From: Aristolochia californica
Taxonomy: Eukaryota; Streptophyta; Magnoliopsida; Piperales; Aristolochiaceae
Assembly: GCA_029961685.1 (NCBI GenBank)
Contig: JARWKL010000010.1
Location: 20,448,087-20,512,086 of the forward strand
Direction of reading: 5' to 3'
Length of the DNA: 64,000 nucleotides
A program made the translations under genes and the position numbers. Position 1 is the first letter of the stretch. The number at the start of each line of letters is the position of its first letter. The notes under the pieces were generated by a model that searched no databases, was not told where the DNA came from, and saw only the letters and a list, made by a program, of their open reading frames with translations. Below are positions 11,937-22,772 of this stretch, in pieces.

Positions 11937-12824
11937 TGTTACGGTCCCAGGTCATGGATCGAGTAACATGGCGTGGGATTTGTGAATCCAGCACTGGTAC
12001 TGAGTTGCTGGACTAGGTAAGGAGGGTTAAAGATCCCTTCTTTGACTAATCTTCCACCCGTGATCAGTCTCCCTTTTTATGAATCCACTCTAGTGCTAAA
12101 GTTATAGCTATAATGGAAATAATTCATGTGGAGAGATAATGGAAGAAGTACCTTTTCTTGCTCACGTAAATCAAGGTTTCAACCCTGATTTGGTTGCTGC
12201 TCGTGCTAGGATTGAAGTCCTACCTTATGTGTAGCCCTTGGCTCACCTTTGTAGACGTTGATGCTAGGTTTCAGTGATGCTTCCAAGCTAGGAAGGGATG
12301 CACCAGATCTTCACGTGGAAGAACCAGAAAATCCTTCCTTTTTCTGCTCGTCAAGAGGGTTAGAACCCTTGCTGATTGTTGACACTGAGAAGGAGGGAAG
12401 ACCCTCTCTTGGGGCTCAAAAAAAGGGGCTGGAAGCTCCTCTTCCTATTATGGATGATGAAGGATGAAGGTGGACGAATTTGGATGAGGATGGAGGGTGA
12501 AGGATAGGTTGGAGTTTTTGCGTAAACTCTAAACTCGAGATCAAGAGGTGATCTCAGCATGTTTACACTGTTATTCTAAAATCTCAAAGCTTACCTATTT
12601 CATTCATTCCTTCCTTTAAATAGATCACGTCATGGAGTTTTAGGGTTAGGGTTACAATAATTCCCCATAATGCCCCTACATATAAAAGTAATTAGAAATA
12701 AATCCTACTTAAAACAATATAAGAAATAAATCCTACTCAAAGTAATATAAGAAATAAATCCTATTGAGTGAGTTGTTGTTGCCTCCTTCGTTGTGTGACT
12801 CGGTGTGCTATTGAGTCCACAACA
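11937..12824 (-). repeat. 3' LTR of gypsy B
   Basis: It begins TGTTACGGTCCCAGGTCATG and ends GTGCTATTGAGTCCACAACA. Its partner is 17205-18080. It contains the TTTAAATAGATCACGTC region (12614-12630), a likely promoter when read on the minus strand. Confidence 0.92.
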
Positions 12825-14374
12825 TCTACCTCCCCATGGAGAAAGAGCTTGTCCTCAAGCTCAAAAGCTGCGTAGATTGGTTTGAAGATGCCCATCCGTT
12901 CCCATGTTACAGCGTCGGGGTCAGTGTCCATCCACTGAATGAGAGTCTCCCAATGGTCATTGGTCAGCCGAGGGCGTAACACCGCAGCTGGGTTAAGAAT
13001 AACCTCTCCATTATCAACCGGTGGTAGGAATGGAGTGGATGTAGGCTGTGTCCCGGAATGTGTCTTCAAAAGAGAGACATGAAACACATTATGAATTTTG
13101 GTCGTGTCCGGTAATTTGAGCTGATAGGCAACTGGTCCCACGAGTCAAAGAATGGGAAACGGCCCAAAAAATCTGGGAGAGAGCTTATGTCGTGGAGGTC
13201 CCTCAAGAGACTGCTAATGGTAGGGTTGGAGCCGTAGCCACACATACTCCCCAACCTCAAAAGAGACCTCACGGTGGCCTTTGTTGTAGACATCCTTCAT
13301 CCGAGCTTGGGCGCGTCGTAGCCATTCTGTGATATTTTGTAGTAGCAGACCCCGGTCCATGAGTGTCTGATCAATCGCGTCCATGCAAGTGGACCCTGGG
13401 TTGTACGAGAGAAGGCAAGGTGGATCCCGACCATATATAACCCGAAAAGGAGTGGATTGCAAGGCAAAGTGGAACGAAGTGTTGTAACAGTATTCGGCCC
13501 ACGGAAGCCATAGAACCCATTGCCGCGGACGATCACCCACCAAGCACCATAGATACATCTCGATGGTGCGGTTCACCACCTCTGTCTGCCCGTCTATCTA
13601 TGGATGATAGGCAGAGGAGAACTTCAATTTAATCCCGATCAAGCGAAAAAGTTCCCGCCAAAAGATGCACGTGAAAACTGCATCTCTGTCACTCACAATG
13701 GAGTTTGGAATGCCATATAAGTGGACTATCTGCTCCAGGAAAGTCTAAGCAACCCATGTTGTTGTATAGGGATGAGCCAGCGGTATAAAATGTTCGTACT
13801 TGGAGAATCTATCAATCACCACGAAAAGTACAGATTTGTCGGAGGACAGAGGTAGACCTTCCACAAAATCCATCAAAATGTTAGCCCAAACCTGCGTAGG
13901 AAGGGCTAGTGGGTGGAGAAGACTGGCTGGACTCAAGTGCTTGGCTTTGTTGCACTAGTAGACCTGACAGTCGCCCACATAAGTCTCAATAGAGGTTTTC
14001 ATGGCTTGCCACTAAAAATCAGCTCGAATTCTATGCAAGGTCTTCTGTATCCCCTCGTGTGTACTATCATGGTAGGCCGAGAGAATAGCTGGAATCAACT
14101 CGGACTCAGGTGGAAGGAAAAGCCGCTGCTTGTAATAAATATGTGAATCTTGGATGGACTACTTCGAATTCATTGTCCTTTCCGAAATATTCTGATGCAG
14201 TTCCTGTAGTGCAGGGTCAGTGGTATGTGCATCTCTCACCAAGTCCAGGATGAGAAATCTTGGCTGGCTTATCGAATAGACCGACTGTTGATCCTCAAAA
14301 CACCATGACAAGGCGCCTGCCGCCTTATTTAATCTCCCCACAAGATATTCCACCAAGAAGTCAAACCCCAACAA
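12825..14374 (-). pseudogene. Gypsy B integrase and chromodomain region
   Basis: On the minus strand the integrase reads FEYLVGRLNKAAGALS-like sequence (FLVEYLVGRLNKAAGALSW), then LALPTQVWANILMDFVEGLP, VLFVVIDRFSKYEHFIPLAH, after a gap MVNRTIEMYLWCLVGDRPRQ, WLPWAEYCYNTSFHFAL and VIYGRDPPCLLSYNPGSTCM. The C-terminal part has KIHNVFHVSLLKTHSG, VLRPRLTNDHWETLIQWMDT and VTWERMGIFKPIYAAFELED, a chromodomain-type end, followed by the tract KLFLHGE. Stops and frame changes interrupt it in several places. The final frame runs into the LTR. Confidence 0.9.
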
Positions 14375-15540
14375 CTTACTGATCCAGTGCTACTGTGGCG
14401 ATGTCGTCAAACGCTGTTCTAGGAGGAATTTAAGGTTGTAGTGATCCGTACATATGAGAAAATCCCGGCCCCAAAGATAAGGCCTCCAATGTTGGACCGC
14501 CTTGGCCAACCCAATCAATTCGCGCTCATAGGCTGCCAGCTTGTGATGGCAGACTACCAATTGTCTGCTAAAATACGCAATAGGATGGCCCAGCTACTGT
14601 AAAACTACCCCAATGCCCACGTCCGAAGTGTCGCACTATACCATGAACAATTCGTCAAAGTTGGGAAGTTGCAATACTGGCGCGGATGCGAGGGCAGCTT
14701 TGAGTACTGCAAATGACTTGGTGGCCTCCTCATTCCAAATAATGGAATTTTTCTTGAGCAGACTGGTCAATGGTGCTGCCACCGGCCCAAAGTTCTGAAT
14801 AAATTTGCTATAGTAGCTTGCAAGACCCAAAAAACCCCGTAATGTAGAACAAGACTATGGCTTCAGCCACTTATGAATAACTCGGATCTTCTCGGGATCC
14901 ACCATAACCCCCTCATGTGAGATAATGTGTCCCATATACCCCACATGTGAAGCCGCAAAAGAACACTTAAAATATTTCAAATAGAGCTGATGTGCTCGTA
15001 GCAAGTCGAAAAGAATCCTTAAGAGTGCCAAGTGTTCCTGAACTGACCTGCTATATATAAGAATATCATCGGAAAAACACAAGAACAATTTTTTGAAGAT
15101 AGGGGCTAAATACCTCATTCATCAAAACTTGAAAAGTGGAGTGTGCATTGGATAACCCGAACGGCATGACGATGAACTCAAAGAAGCCATGGTGCATGCA
15201 GAACACCGTCTTCTCGATATCAGAGGGGTGCATCCGGACCTGATGGTATCCCGAACGGAGGTCGAGTTTAGTGAATAACCACGACCCATGTAACTCATCC
15301 AGGAGCTCATCCACTACCGGAATCGAAAAACTTGTCTTTCACTGTCTGCACGTTCAACTCCTGATAATCCATGCAGAACCTCCATGTCCCATCATGTTTC
15401 TTCACAAGTAAGACGGGTAAAGAGAACGGGAAGTGACTGGGACGAATAAGACCCTGTTTCAACATCTCTTGGCATTGACACTCTATCTCGTCCTTCTGAA
15501 GGTGTGGGTAACGATATGGTCACACGACCACTATCTCAGA
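14375..15540 (-). pseudogene. Gypsy B reverse transcriptase and RNase H
   Basis: The minus strand gives [24 protein letters not shown] sequence, [40 protein letters not shown] and then, in another frame, [20 protein letters not shown]. The catalytic FSDD pair is kept. YMGHIISHEGVMVDPEKI marks the end of the palm region, and GLASYYSKFIQNFGPVAAPL the connection. The RNase H part follows with VLQLPNFDELFMV and HKLAAYERELIGL-like sequence in shifted frames. RT is split near 15110 by a frameshift. Confidence 0.88.
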
Positions 15541-15659
15541 TCCTGGTTTTAGACAGATCCTGTGGTCACAGTGCCTTAGGGGAGGCAAACCCGAAGGCTC
15601 CTGGAAGAGGTTAGAGAACTCCTCAACCAGACCATCACTAGTATTGTCAGGCTGTTCCT

Positions 15660-16842
15660 GTGTCTGCAAAGTGTGCATGCGGTGGGCCCTGTCCGCCTAA
15701 CAGCCCTGTAAGAGCACCCGACTCCTGGCCAAATAAAAGCTCATGTTTAAAGCCGAAAAGTCCCACAGAATGGACCCCAACGTTTGTAACCATTTAATGC
15801 CTAATACCATATCAAATCCTACCAGGGGAATAACAAAAAAATCAGCATTAAACGAAGTAGAGCCAATGGAAAAAGTTACTGCCTTACTAATCCCATAGCT
15901 AGGGACCTTCTCGCCATTGGCCACTGAGACTGTGGTTGTCAATTGAGTGTGTATCTGGAGCTAGAGATGTTGTGCGGCTGTCAAACTCAAAAAATTGTGT
16001 GTACTCCCCGAGTCGACTAGTCCCACCAATTATCGGTCGATGACATGAGCTCGGACTTGCATTGTATTAGGCAATTTCTTCCCAATAATAGCATGCAAGG
16101 ATATCTCTAGTGGTTCCTCCTCTATAATATCCTTTGGCTCCTCTGGATCCTCTGAATCCTCCATCTCGAGCCAAAACAATCGTTTACATTGGTGCCCTAC
16201 CCGATACTGCTCATCATAGTTATAACATAAATTTTTGGACCGCCTTTCTGCCATCTCCACACTCGTTAATATTTTGATAAAGTTCGGTAGGGGATTACCA
16301 GGGCAGGGATCGGCTACCCGAGTCGTAGTCAGAGTGTGTCTGGAGGATGGGGTTGTTGGAGATGCTCCCTGAGATGAAGTATAGCGGCACCCTTGCCACG
16401 TGGAGGAAGTGTTCCTCTCACCCGACCAACCCAGCTTACATTGATGCAACTGTTGTCATTGTTCCATTGCTCGAGCCATATTCAATGCATGAGCTAAATC
16501 CGTAGGCATGAGTTCTACCTCTAGTCGTAAATACTCATTGAGACCCGCTGTGAATAGGGAGACCTGTTGGTCAACCAACACCCTCTCACCAGCACGAGCC
16601 AACTTTTCCTGGAACAGTTTTTGATATTGTTCCACCAAACTAGTTTGTCGCAATAGGACTAACTCCCCCAGGGGGTTGTTGTTGGCGGGAGGGCCAAATC
16701 TAACTGTGCATAGATTTTTAAATTCTCCCCAAGTCATCCTTAGTCTCTCTTTCTCTACTTGGGTAACCCATAACATGGCTTCATCTGTCATATGGAAAGA
16801 GGCTAGTTGCACCTTCTCACATTCAGTAGTCCCTTGGTTCAA
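15660..16842 (-). pseudogene. Gypsy B gag and protease
   Basis: Gag (16842-16456) has VQLASFHMTDEAMLW, VRFGPPANNNPLGELVLLRQ, LVEQYQKLFQEKLARAG and VDQQVSLFTAGLNEYLRLEV. After a stop the knuckle region reads LCYNYDEQYRVGHQCKRLFW; the second zinc-binding Cys is Tyr. A protease-derived frame (15942-15697) keeps TTTVSVANGEKVPSYGI and LGIKWLQTLGSILWDF. The region carrying the catalytic Asp is in another frame. Expected length for gag-PR of this family is kept, but the product is not continuous. Confidence 0.88.
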
Positions 16843-17190
16843 AAAAAAATTTCACATCTATGCAACCAAATTAAGGGATCAACTGAACCATTGAAAGAGG
16901 GAAAATCTAACTTGGTGTACCTTGGAACTGTGGTTCCATGCAGGGGTCCTTGGACAGCAGTGCGCCCAGGCCACTACTCCCCTCTTCTATGATACGGTTG
17001 AGCAACCTCTCTCACCTCTGGACTCTGATGTCTTTCTGCCCTCAACTCCGTTGCTGATGACTCGGTTCATCTCTTCTTCCAAACCACAAACCTTCCCCAA
17101 CACTGGTTGTGCTGTTTCAAGGCTATCTTCTATTTTTTGTATCCTGATTTGGATTTCTTCATTGCTGAGAGTATCCCCCATGTTACCCTG

Positions 17191-17204
17191 CTCTGATACC
17201 ACTT
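17191..17204 (-). other. Primer binding site of gypsy B
   Basis: On the minus strand AAGTGGTATCAGAG lies next to the 5' LTR and the match extends to TGGTATCAGAGCAGGG. It corresponds to initiator tRNA-Met. Confidence 0.85.
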
Positions 17205-18080
17205 TGTTACGGTCCCGGGTCATGGATCGAGTAACACGGCGTGGGATTTGTGAATCCAACATTGGTACTGAGTTGTTGGACTCTGTAAGGAGGGTTAAAA
17301 ATCCCTTCTTTGACTAATCTTCCACCCATGATCAGCTCCCTTTTTACTCTAGTGCTAAAGTTATAGCTAAAATGGAAATAATTCACATGGAGAGATAATG
17401 GAAGAAGTACCTTTTCTTGCTCACGTAAATCAGGGTTTCAATCTTGATTTGGTTGCTGCTCGTGCTAGGATTGAAGTCCTAGCTTATGTGTAGCCCTTGG
17501 CTCACCTTGGTAGATTTGATGCTAGGTTTCAGTGATGCTTCCAAGCTAGGAAGGGATGCACCAGATCTTCACATGGAAGAACCAGAAAATCCTTCCTTTT
17601 TCTACTCATCAAGAGGGTTAGAACCCTTGCTGATTGTTGACACTGAGGAGGGAAGACCCTCACTTGGGGCTCGGAAAAGGGGCAGGAAGCTCCTCTTCCT
17701 ATTATGGATGATGAAGGATGAAGGTGGACGAATTTGGATGCGGATGGAGGGTGAATGATAGGTTGGATTTTTGGAGTAAACCCTAAACTCGAGATCAAGA
17801 GGTGATCTCAGCCTGTTTACACTAGGTTATTCTAAAATCTCAAAGCTTACCTATTTCATTCATTCTTTCCTTTAAATAGATCACGTCATGGAGTTTTAGG
17901 ATTAGGGTTACAATAATTTCCCATAATACCCCTACATATAAAAGTAATTAGAAATAACTCCTACTTAAAACAATATAAGAAATAAATCCTACTCAAAGTA
18001 ATATAAGAAATAAATCTTATTGAGTGAGTTATTTTTGCCTCCTTCGTTGTGTGACTCGGTGTGCTATTGAGTCCACAACA
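17205..18080 (-). repeat. 5' LTR of gypsy B
   Basis: It begins TGTTACGGTCCCGGGTCATG and ends GTGCTATTGAGTCCACAACA. TSD GGCGT follows at 18081-18085. Confidence 0.92.
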
Positions 18081-18085
18081 GGCGT

Positions 18086-18960
18086 GGAGGGTGAAATGTC
18101 TGCACGGGGTGCTAAATTTGGCTCAGGGCGTGTAGTCCCTAAATAGGATGAGGGGGCATTGGTGGGTGCCCTACTTGGCCAAGAGGATCTTCTAACCAGG
18201 GAGTCTTTGAGGACATGCTGTTTAGCATCAATTGTCCTGGCCAAGTTCATAGCGTGGTCTAAGTCTCTAGGGTCATGTAATTCTACCTCCAGACGCAAGG
18301 CCTCTGTCAAGCCAGTAGTAAAGAGATGAACATACTGCGAGGGCCTAACAAAGTTACTGGTTGGGGCCAAGCATTCCTAAAAGTGCTTGTGGTACAATTC
18401 AATAGCTCCCGTCTGTTTTAAATTCAGCAAATCACCCAAAGGATTACTACGGGCGAGAGGACCAAACCTCAACATGCAAGATTGTTTAAATAAATCTCAA
18501 TCCTGAACCAAATGTTTATTCTTAAATTGGTGAAACCATAGAAGCGCTTCATCGAGCATATGGAATGCGGCTAACTGGACCAAGTCATCCGCAGGTGTTC
18601 TTCGATTGTACAAGAACTGGTCACATCGGTGTGACCAGATCAAGGGGTCTGAAGACCTATCAAAAGTCGGACAATCCAATTTAACATACCTTGGTACCGA
18701 ATTAGGGGCATGTGGGGGGTGATGGCGGGTGGTGATGGTGGTGCTCGGTCGGAGGAGTGTAGCTTCCGGGCGGCGGCAGGCCTCGAACCACACCTTCATC
18801 CAGTCGCCGGAGGATTTACTAGACGGAATCATTCAAGGTTGTCATTGCCGATTGAAGGTCAGCAGTGTGCTGGCGATTATCGTTAATGACTTGATATTGT
18901 GCCTTTGTCCTTTGACGTTGTTCCTCTATAAGTTAACGCAAATCCATTAGGGAAGAGGAA
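18086..18960 (-). pseudogene. Gypsy A gag N-terminal part
   Basis: Minus-strand gag in two frames. The first has VPRYVKLDCPTFDRSSDPLI and LVQLAAFHMLDEALLWFHQF (18832-18497). The second has YVHLFTTGLTEALRLEVELH and LDHAMNLARTIDAKQ (18370 to the B junction at 18081). The frame then enters the gypsy B LTR, where sequence similarity to gag stops. Removing B and one copy of GGCGT joins it to the knuckle-protease part at 11931. Confidence 0.85.
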
Positions 18961-18979
18961 TCCCCAAGAGTGGACCTGT

Positions 18980-18991
18980 CTGATACCAAGA
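18980..18991 (-). other. Primer binding site of gypsy A
   Basis: On the minus strand TCTTGGTATCAGAC directly follows the LTR. It is a one-base variant of the tRNA-Met type primer site. Confidence 0.8.
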
Positions 18992-19380
18992 TGTTGGAAT
19001 CTTCCCGGGCCATGGATCTCATCACCCTTCTTCCTTCTCTTCCCTCCAGATTTGATCTTGACATGGGAAGGAGTTTTCGGTGTTTGGAACGTGGAATGGT
19101 GAAAGCGAATTAAGCCTTGAAGGAGGCTCGACCTGGATCTCAGGAGGGAGAATCCGACCTCTAACTTTCTCCTTGATTCAATGCTTAATCCTTCATTAAG
19201 CCTTTCTCACCTATAAATAGGATTAGGGACGTGAATGACAAACCTAACCCATGGGTCACTAAGTTCACGGAAATTATAATCAAACTAACCCGAACCAAAA
19301 CCAACATACATAAAAAGGAAAATTCCATAATTTAATTTCTATGCCTATTTATTACACGGGATGCTATAGAGTCCATAACA
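18992..19380 (-). repeat. 5' LTR of gypsy A
   Basis: It starts TGTTGGAATCTTCCCGGGCC and ends GAGTCCATAACA. TSD GATAA follows at 19381-19385. Confidence 0.92.
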
Positions 19381-19385
19381 GATAA

Positions 19386-19914
19386 GATGCATACAGTGAA
19401 TTTTTCTCGTATGAAGTGATAGTCTATTTCAATATACTTTGTTATTTCATGGAAGACTGGATTCGATGTGATATGTATTGCGACCCGATTATCACAATAT
19501 AAGTCCATATGAGTTTCTTTGTAGAATCCTAGTTCAATAAGTAGGGATCTGATCCATTTGAGTTCACTGAGCGTGTGTGCCATGGCCCTATATTATGCTT
19601 CTGTACTAGACCGTGCCACTACATTTTGTTTCTTGCTTCTCCATGTAACTAAGTTCACTCCAACCATCGTACAATATCCTAAAGTGGATTTCTATCATCT
19701 AGGATCCTACCTATTCAGCATCTGAGAATCATTTGATGTTGAAGTGGCCATAATTTTTATAGATAAGTCTTCTTCTTGATGCTCCTTTCAGATATCGCAA
19801 TATCCTTTCTAGTGTTTGTCAATGACTGAGTTGTGGGTTGCATATATATGGACTTACTACACTGACTGCATATGAGATATATGGCCTCATTACGAAGAGG
19901 TAAATAAGGCTTCC
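19386..19914 (-). pseudogene. Copia C pol, RNase H part (piece 2)
   Basis: The minus strand reads MAHTLSELKWIRSLLIELGF, THMDLYCDNRVAIHITSNPV and FHEITKYIEIDYHFIREKF, typical copia RNase H with the HEXTKHIEIDCHFIR-like tail. Towards 19914 it carries YLFVMRPYISYAVSVVS. Frames change several times. The left end joins piece 1 across gypsy A, and the right end joins piece 3 across element D through the duplicated CTTCC. Confidence 0.9.
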
Positions 19915-20268
19915 TGTTGGAAGATAGGGCCCAAACCCATATGACCAAGGAAAACCCACATATCCAAGTGTATTAGAAGATGAGCTCAAGTCCATAAGAC
20001 CAAGAAGACCCATGCAACTAAGAGATATAGAAGATGAGCTCAAGGCCAACAGATCAAAGAAAAGGCCCATAGGCCCTCATACAAGATGGCAAGATGGTAA
20101 ATAAAGGGTTATCTCATTGAGATGTAATTGATTTAATTAAGTTAAAGTTCCAGGGTTTAAACCTTAAACCCTAAGTTCAGTGTTATTATTATAATACAGT
20201 AGTTTCATAAATCTATTAATAGAGCTTCAAGGGGAGGGTTAGGACAATTAAGTCCATAACCTCTTCCC
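19915..20268 (+). repeat. 5' LTR of element D, truncated at its 3' side
   Basis: It matches 22349 onwards through AATTAAGTCCATAACCTCTTCC. It then diverges from the partner LTR, lacking about the last 90 bases and the primer site. Confidence 0.75.
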
Positions 20269-20373
20269 GACTATGGTTTTTCGGTTCATTCTCCATTGTA
20301 TTCTTTTTTTTCCCATAGTTGTTATTTGTTTATTTATGTTTGATTTTTTTATCTCTCCAACGGAATCAGGACA

Positions 20374-20514
20374 ATGGCCTTGGCTGCATCTACCTGCGCT
20401 TCTCTCTCTTCTAAATCTTCTCAGACCCAGTTCAGCTACCCTACCAACACCCACCAATCCTCTTTATTCCTCTGTACACACGTCACAAACACAAATTTGA
20501 CCTTGGTTTTTTGA
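20374..20514 (+). CDS. Possible captured first exon: 46-codon transit-peptide-like ORF
   Basis: ATG at 20374 opens a 46-codon frame ending TGA at 20512-20514. It starts MALAASTCASLSSKSSQTQF and is rich in Ser, Ala and Thr with no acidic residue. That composition is typical of plant chloroplast transit peptides, and CTCTCCAACGGAATCAGGACA-type CT-rich leader precedes the ATG. No mature protein follows, and the frame ends in TTTTTTGAGTTGTC. It lies where the LTR is truncated, so it may be a captured host 5' end. The parent gene is not recognised, and chance is possible for an ORF this short. Confidence 0.35.
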   Translation: MALAASTCASLSSKSSQTQFSYPTNTHQSSLFLCTHVTNTNLTLVF

Positions 20515-20730
20515 GTTGTCTCAACTAAGAAAATACAAAACCAATCCATCAGGCAAACTAATCAGCCTCTGATTTATTCATTGCACCCACCAATCCTACA
20601 GCGACATCAACATCACTCGCCACAAAAAAATAGCCTTGCCTCTATTCCAGAAAACTCCCATCTCCCTCGTCACCGCTCTTCGATCTCTATTGCAAGAGAG
20701 GACATTTCAGTAGAAGAGATATAAAGAGAG

Positions 20731-20900
20731 ATGGGAGGATGTGTGAGCAAAGCCCTCTGAACGCCGACACCGCATAGATCCCTCTCCCGCCTGAGAACTG
20801 CACCGTTTGCGATTCCTAGGCTTCGGAGGAGGCGTTCGCTGTCTCCGACGCAAATCGGCGGAGGAAATCCAGCAGGAGGCGCCCAAGGTCGAAGAGATCA
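20731..20900 (+). other. Possible second captured 5' end (MGGCVSKA start), unidentified
   Basis: An ATG at 20731 encodes MGGCVSKAL then a stop. Gly2 followed by Cys and Ser at position 6 fits a plant N-myristoylation/palmitoylation signal such as those of MGGCVS-starting proteins. Downstream the frame continues as Arg/Ser-rich sequence after the stop. It is too short and broken to name. It precedes the element's repeated TGTTCGGC-GAGAGGAAG block. Confidence 0.2.
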
Positions 20901-20954
20901 AAGTCGAGGGAAGTGATGATGGACGAAGAAAGTTTTTTTTCCAAATCTCTTTTC

Positions 20955-21070
20955 CGCACTGTTCGGCTGAGAGGAAGCACTGTTCGGCCGAGAGGAAGCA
21001 GGGAGGAAGACGAGTTGTCGTTTGTGGACGAAGAACGTTTTGTTTCCACTCTGTTCGGCCGAGAGGAAGA
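20955..21070 (+). repeat. TGTTCGG..GAGAGGAAG repeats in element D
   Basis: Three copies of the CTGTTCGGCCGAGAGGAAG-like unit occur within about 110 bases (first copy reads GGCTGAGAGG). Elements I and J have similar CAACAGTGCGCCCTTCTCGG text at the matching place. Confidence 0.6.
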
Positions 21071-21229
21071 CCAAGATGAGGATGTTCCAGAACTCATGGC
21101 TATTTTCGGAAACTTTCTACTGATTGATCTTTCGTCCGCTACTTCTCCAAGATCTCTCGCCGTGATTGTCGCCTGAGATTTCCCGATCTGTTCGGCGCCG
21201 AAGTGGGGAAGAAGTCATTGTTCAAATAT

Positions 21230-21258
21230 TTCATGTTTTCTAAGTTAGGAAACATGAA
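21230..21258. repeat. Palindrome 1 (element D)
   Basis: TTCATGTTTTCTAA, G, TTAGGAAACATGAA form two 14-base arms around one base, with one mismatch. Downstream (21340-21420) lie GGTCAA twice and TTGACT. The same module occurs in three other elements in the window. Confidence 0.8.
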
Positions 21259-21734
21259 ATAATCAGCCGGACCGCTTGGTTCTGCCGAGACCCAGACTCG
21301 CCCGAGTCGAGCCAGCGAGCCAGTAACCCGAGGTCTTGGGTCCATTTCGATTGAGCCAACTCAGACCGAATCAACCGGTCTGGGTCAACTCGGGTCCGGG
21401 TCAACTTGACTCAGGCCACTTATTTTCTACCTTGGTATACATGCCCAAGTTTATATATATTTCGGTGGAACTCAGTAAATTTTTTCTTTAGCTGGATTAT
21501 TATCTTTGAAGAATTGACAGATTATTCTTTGGTCAGTATATTATTAGGTATAGATACTTACATCAGATTATTTCATGGGTTAATTTTACAAGGATTAATT
21601 TGGATCGTGTTAAATGGGCCCAAACTCATTTCAGTTGTTGCTGTTGTGTCTCTTTTCATGAGACATTATTATTGAAAAAGAGGTAGCCTCATACCATTAT
21701 TTATTCATCCCCATAAAAAATATTAAAATTATTT

Positions 21735-21990
21735 GTGGTTGGGAGTCCATGATGAAGAAACTTCATCCCCGTAAAAAATATCAAAATTATTTGTGGTTGG
21801 GAGTCCATAATAAAGGAACTTCATCCCCGTCAAAATATCAAAATTATTTGTGGTTGGAAGTCCATGACGGAAGAACTTCATCCCCATAACAATATAAAAA
21901 ATATTTGAAGTTGGAAGTCCATGACGGAGGAACTTCACTCCTGTCAAAAATATTTGTGGTTAGAACTCCTTAACGGAGGAACTTATTATT
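21735..21990 (+). repeat. About 57-bp imperfect tandem repeat in element D
   Basis: Five copies of a unit with TTGTGGTTGGGAGTCCATGA, GGAACTTCATCCCCGT and an A-rich spacer. The inverted counterpart is at 30240-30470 in the minus-strand array, which supports common descent. Confidence 0.8.
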
Positions 21991-22348
21991 ACATTTATGT
22001 TACTTCCCCCCATTAATGTCATATATTACTCTACCACTTGAAAGTCGTTGTCCTATGGAGGGACACAGTGGTGGAGGTGGACACTTTAAAGCAATGCCGA
22101 TAGACGCACTACCTATAAAAGATGGAGTGTGCCCTACATCCATCATGAGTTAAGATTGGAGTATAGAGTAGTGTCTTAGTGGCTAAGAGTGATTTACTCT
22201 CACTGATGAACAAAAGCACCAGCGTGAGGGGGAGCATTGGAAAATGAAGGCATATTGGAAGATGTGCCAATTTATATAAAGATTTTATACATCATTTGCA
22301 GCAAGCTGGGAGTTCATGTTGTTCTCTCACCCCTAGCTCGAGAGGGAG

Positions 22349-22772
22349 TGTTGAAAGATAGGACCCAAGCCCACACGACAAAGGAAAGCCCACATATCCA
22401 AGTGTATTAGAAGATGGGTCCAAACCCATAAGACCAAGGCAGACCCATGCAACCAAGAGAAATAGAAGACGGGCTCAAGGCTCACAGATCAAAGACAAGG
22501 CCCATAGGCCCACATACAAGATGGCAGGATGGTAAATAAAGGGTTATCTCATAGAGATGCATTGATGTAATTAAGTTAAAGTTCCAGGGTTTAAGCCCTA
22601 AACCCTAAGTTCAAGGGTATTATTATAATACAGTAGTTTCATAAATCTAAATAGAGCTTCAAAGGGAGGGTTATGATAATTAAGTCCATAACTTCTTCCT
22701 CCAGTTTTCTCCCAATGGGTTTCTCTCTCTTTTTCTCCATGAGCTAAATTCATAGAGTCCTGAAAATCAACA
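22349..22772 (+). repeat. 3' LTR of element D
   Basis: A purine tract AGAGGGAG precedes it. It starts TGTTGAAAGATAGGACCC and ends CTGAAAATCAACA. TSD CTTCC follows. Confidence 0.85.

Larger units (their letters stand above)
11937..18080 (-). mobile_element. Ty3/gypsy element B nested in gypsy A
   Basis: LTRs 11937-12824 and 17205-18080, TSD GGCGT at 11932-11936 and 18081-18085, primer site next to the 5' LTR, and gag-PR-RT-RH-IN-chromodomain order on the minus strand. At about 6.1 kb it is the most complete gypsy in the window. The two LTRs look nearly identical by eye apart from scattered changes and small indels. It disrupts the gag gene of gypsy A and is therefore younger than A. Confidence 0.93.
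8545..19380 (-). mobile_element. Ty3/gypsy element A (contains nested gypsy B)
   Basis: Two LTRs of 388 and 389 bp, a primer site at 18980-18991 and a 5-bp duplication GATAA (8540-8544 and 19381-19385) define the element. Without B (11937-18080) and one copy of its duplication it is about 4.7 kb. Gag, protease, RT, RNase H, integrase and a C-terminal chromodomain-like region are all present in part, but frames are broken and the region between RNase H and the integrase core is deleted. It inserted into copia C. Confidence 0.92.
19915..22772 (+). mobile_element. LARD-like element D inserted in copia C
   Basis: LTR-type ends (TGTTGGAAGATAGGGCCC at 19915, CTGAAAATCAACA ending at 22772) are flanked by CTTCC at 19910-19914 and 22773-22777. 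The 2.86-kb element encodes no gag or pol. Its interior has a possible captured 5' gene end (20374-20514), a palindrome next to TTGAC/GGTCAA motifs (21230-21420), a five-fold repeat and two purine tracts. It belongs to the same family as the array at 29470-38050. Confidence 0.88.

Noticed and set aside
20816..21180. Basic or acidic ORFs over the TTCGGCCGAGAGG repeats
   Set aside because: All frames are open here because of the repeat composition; no conserved domain is seen.
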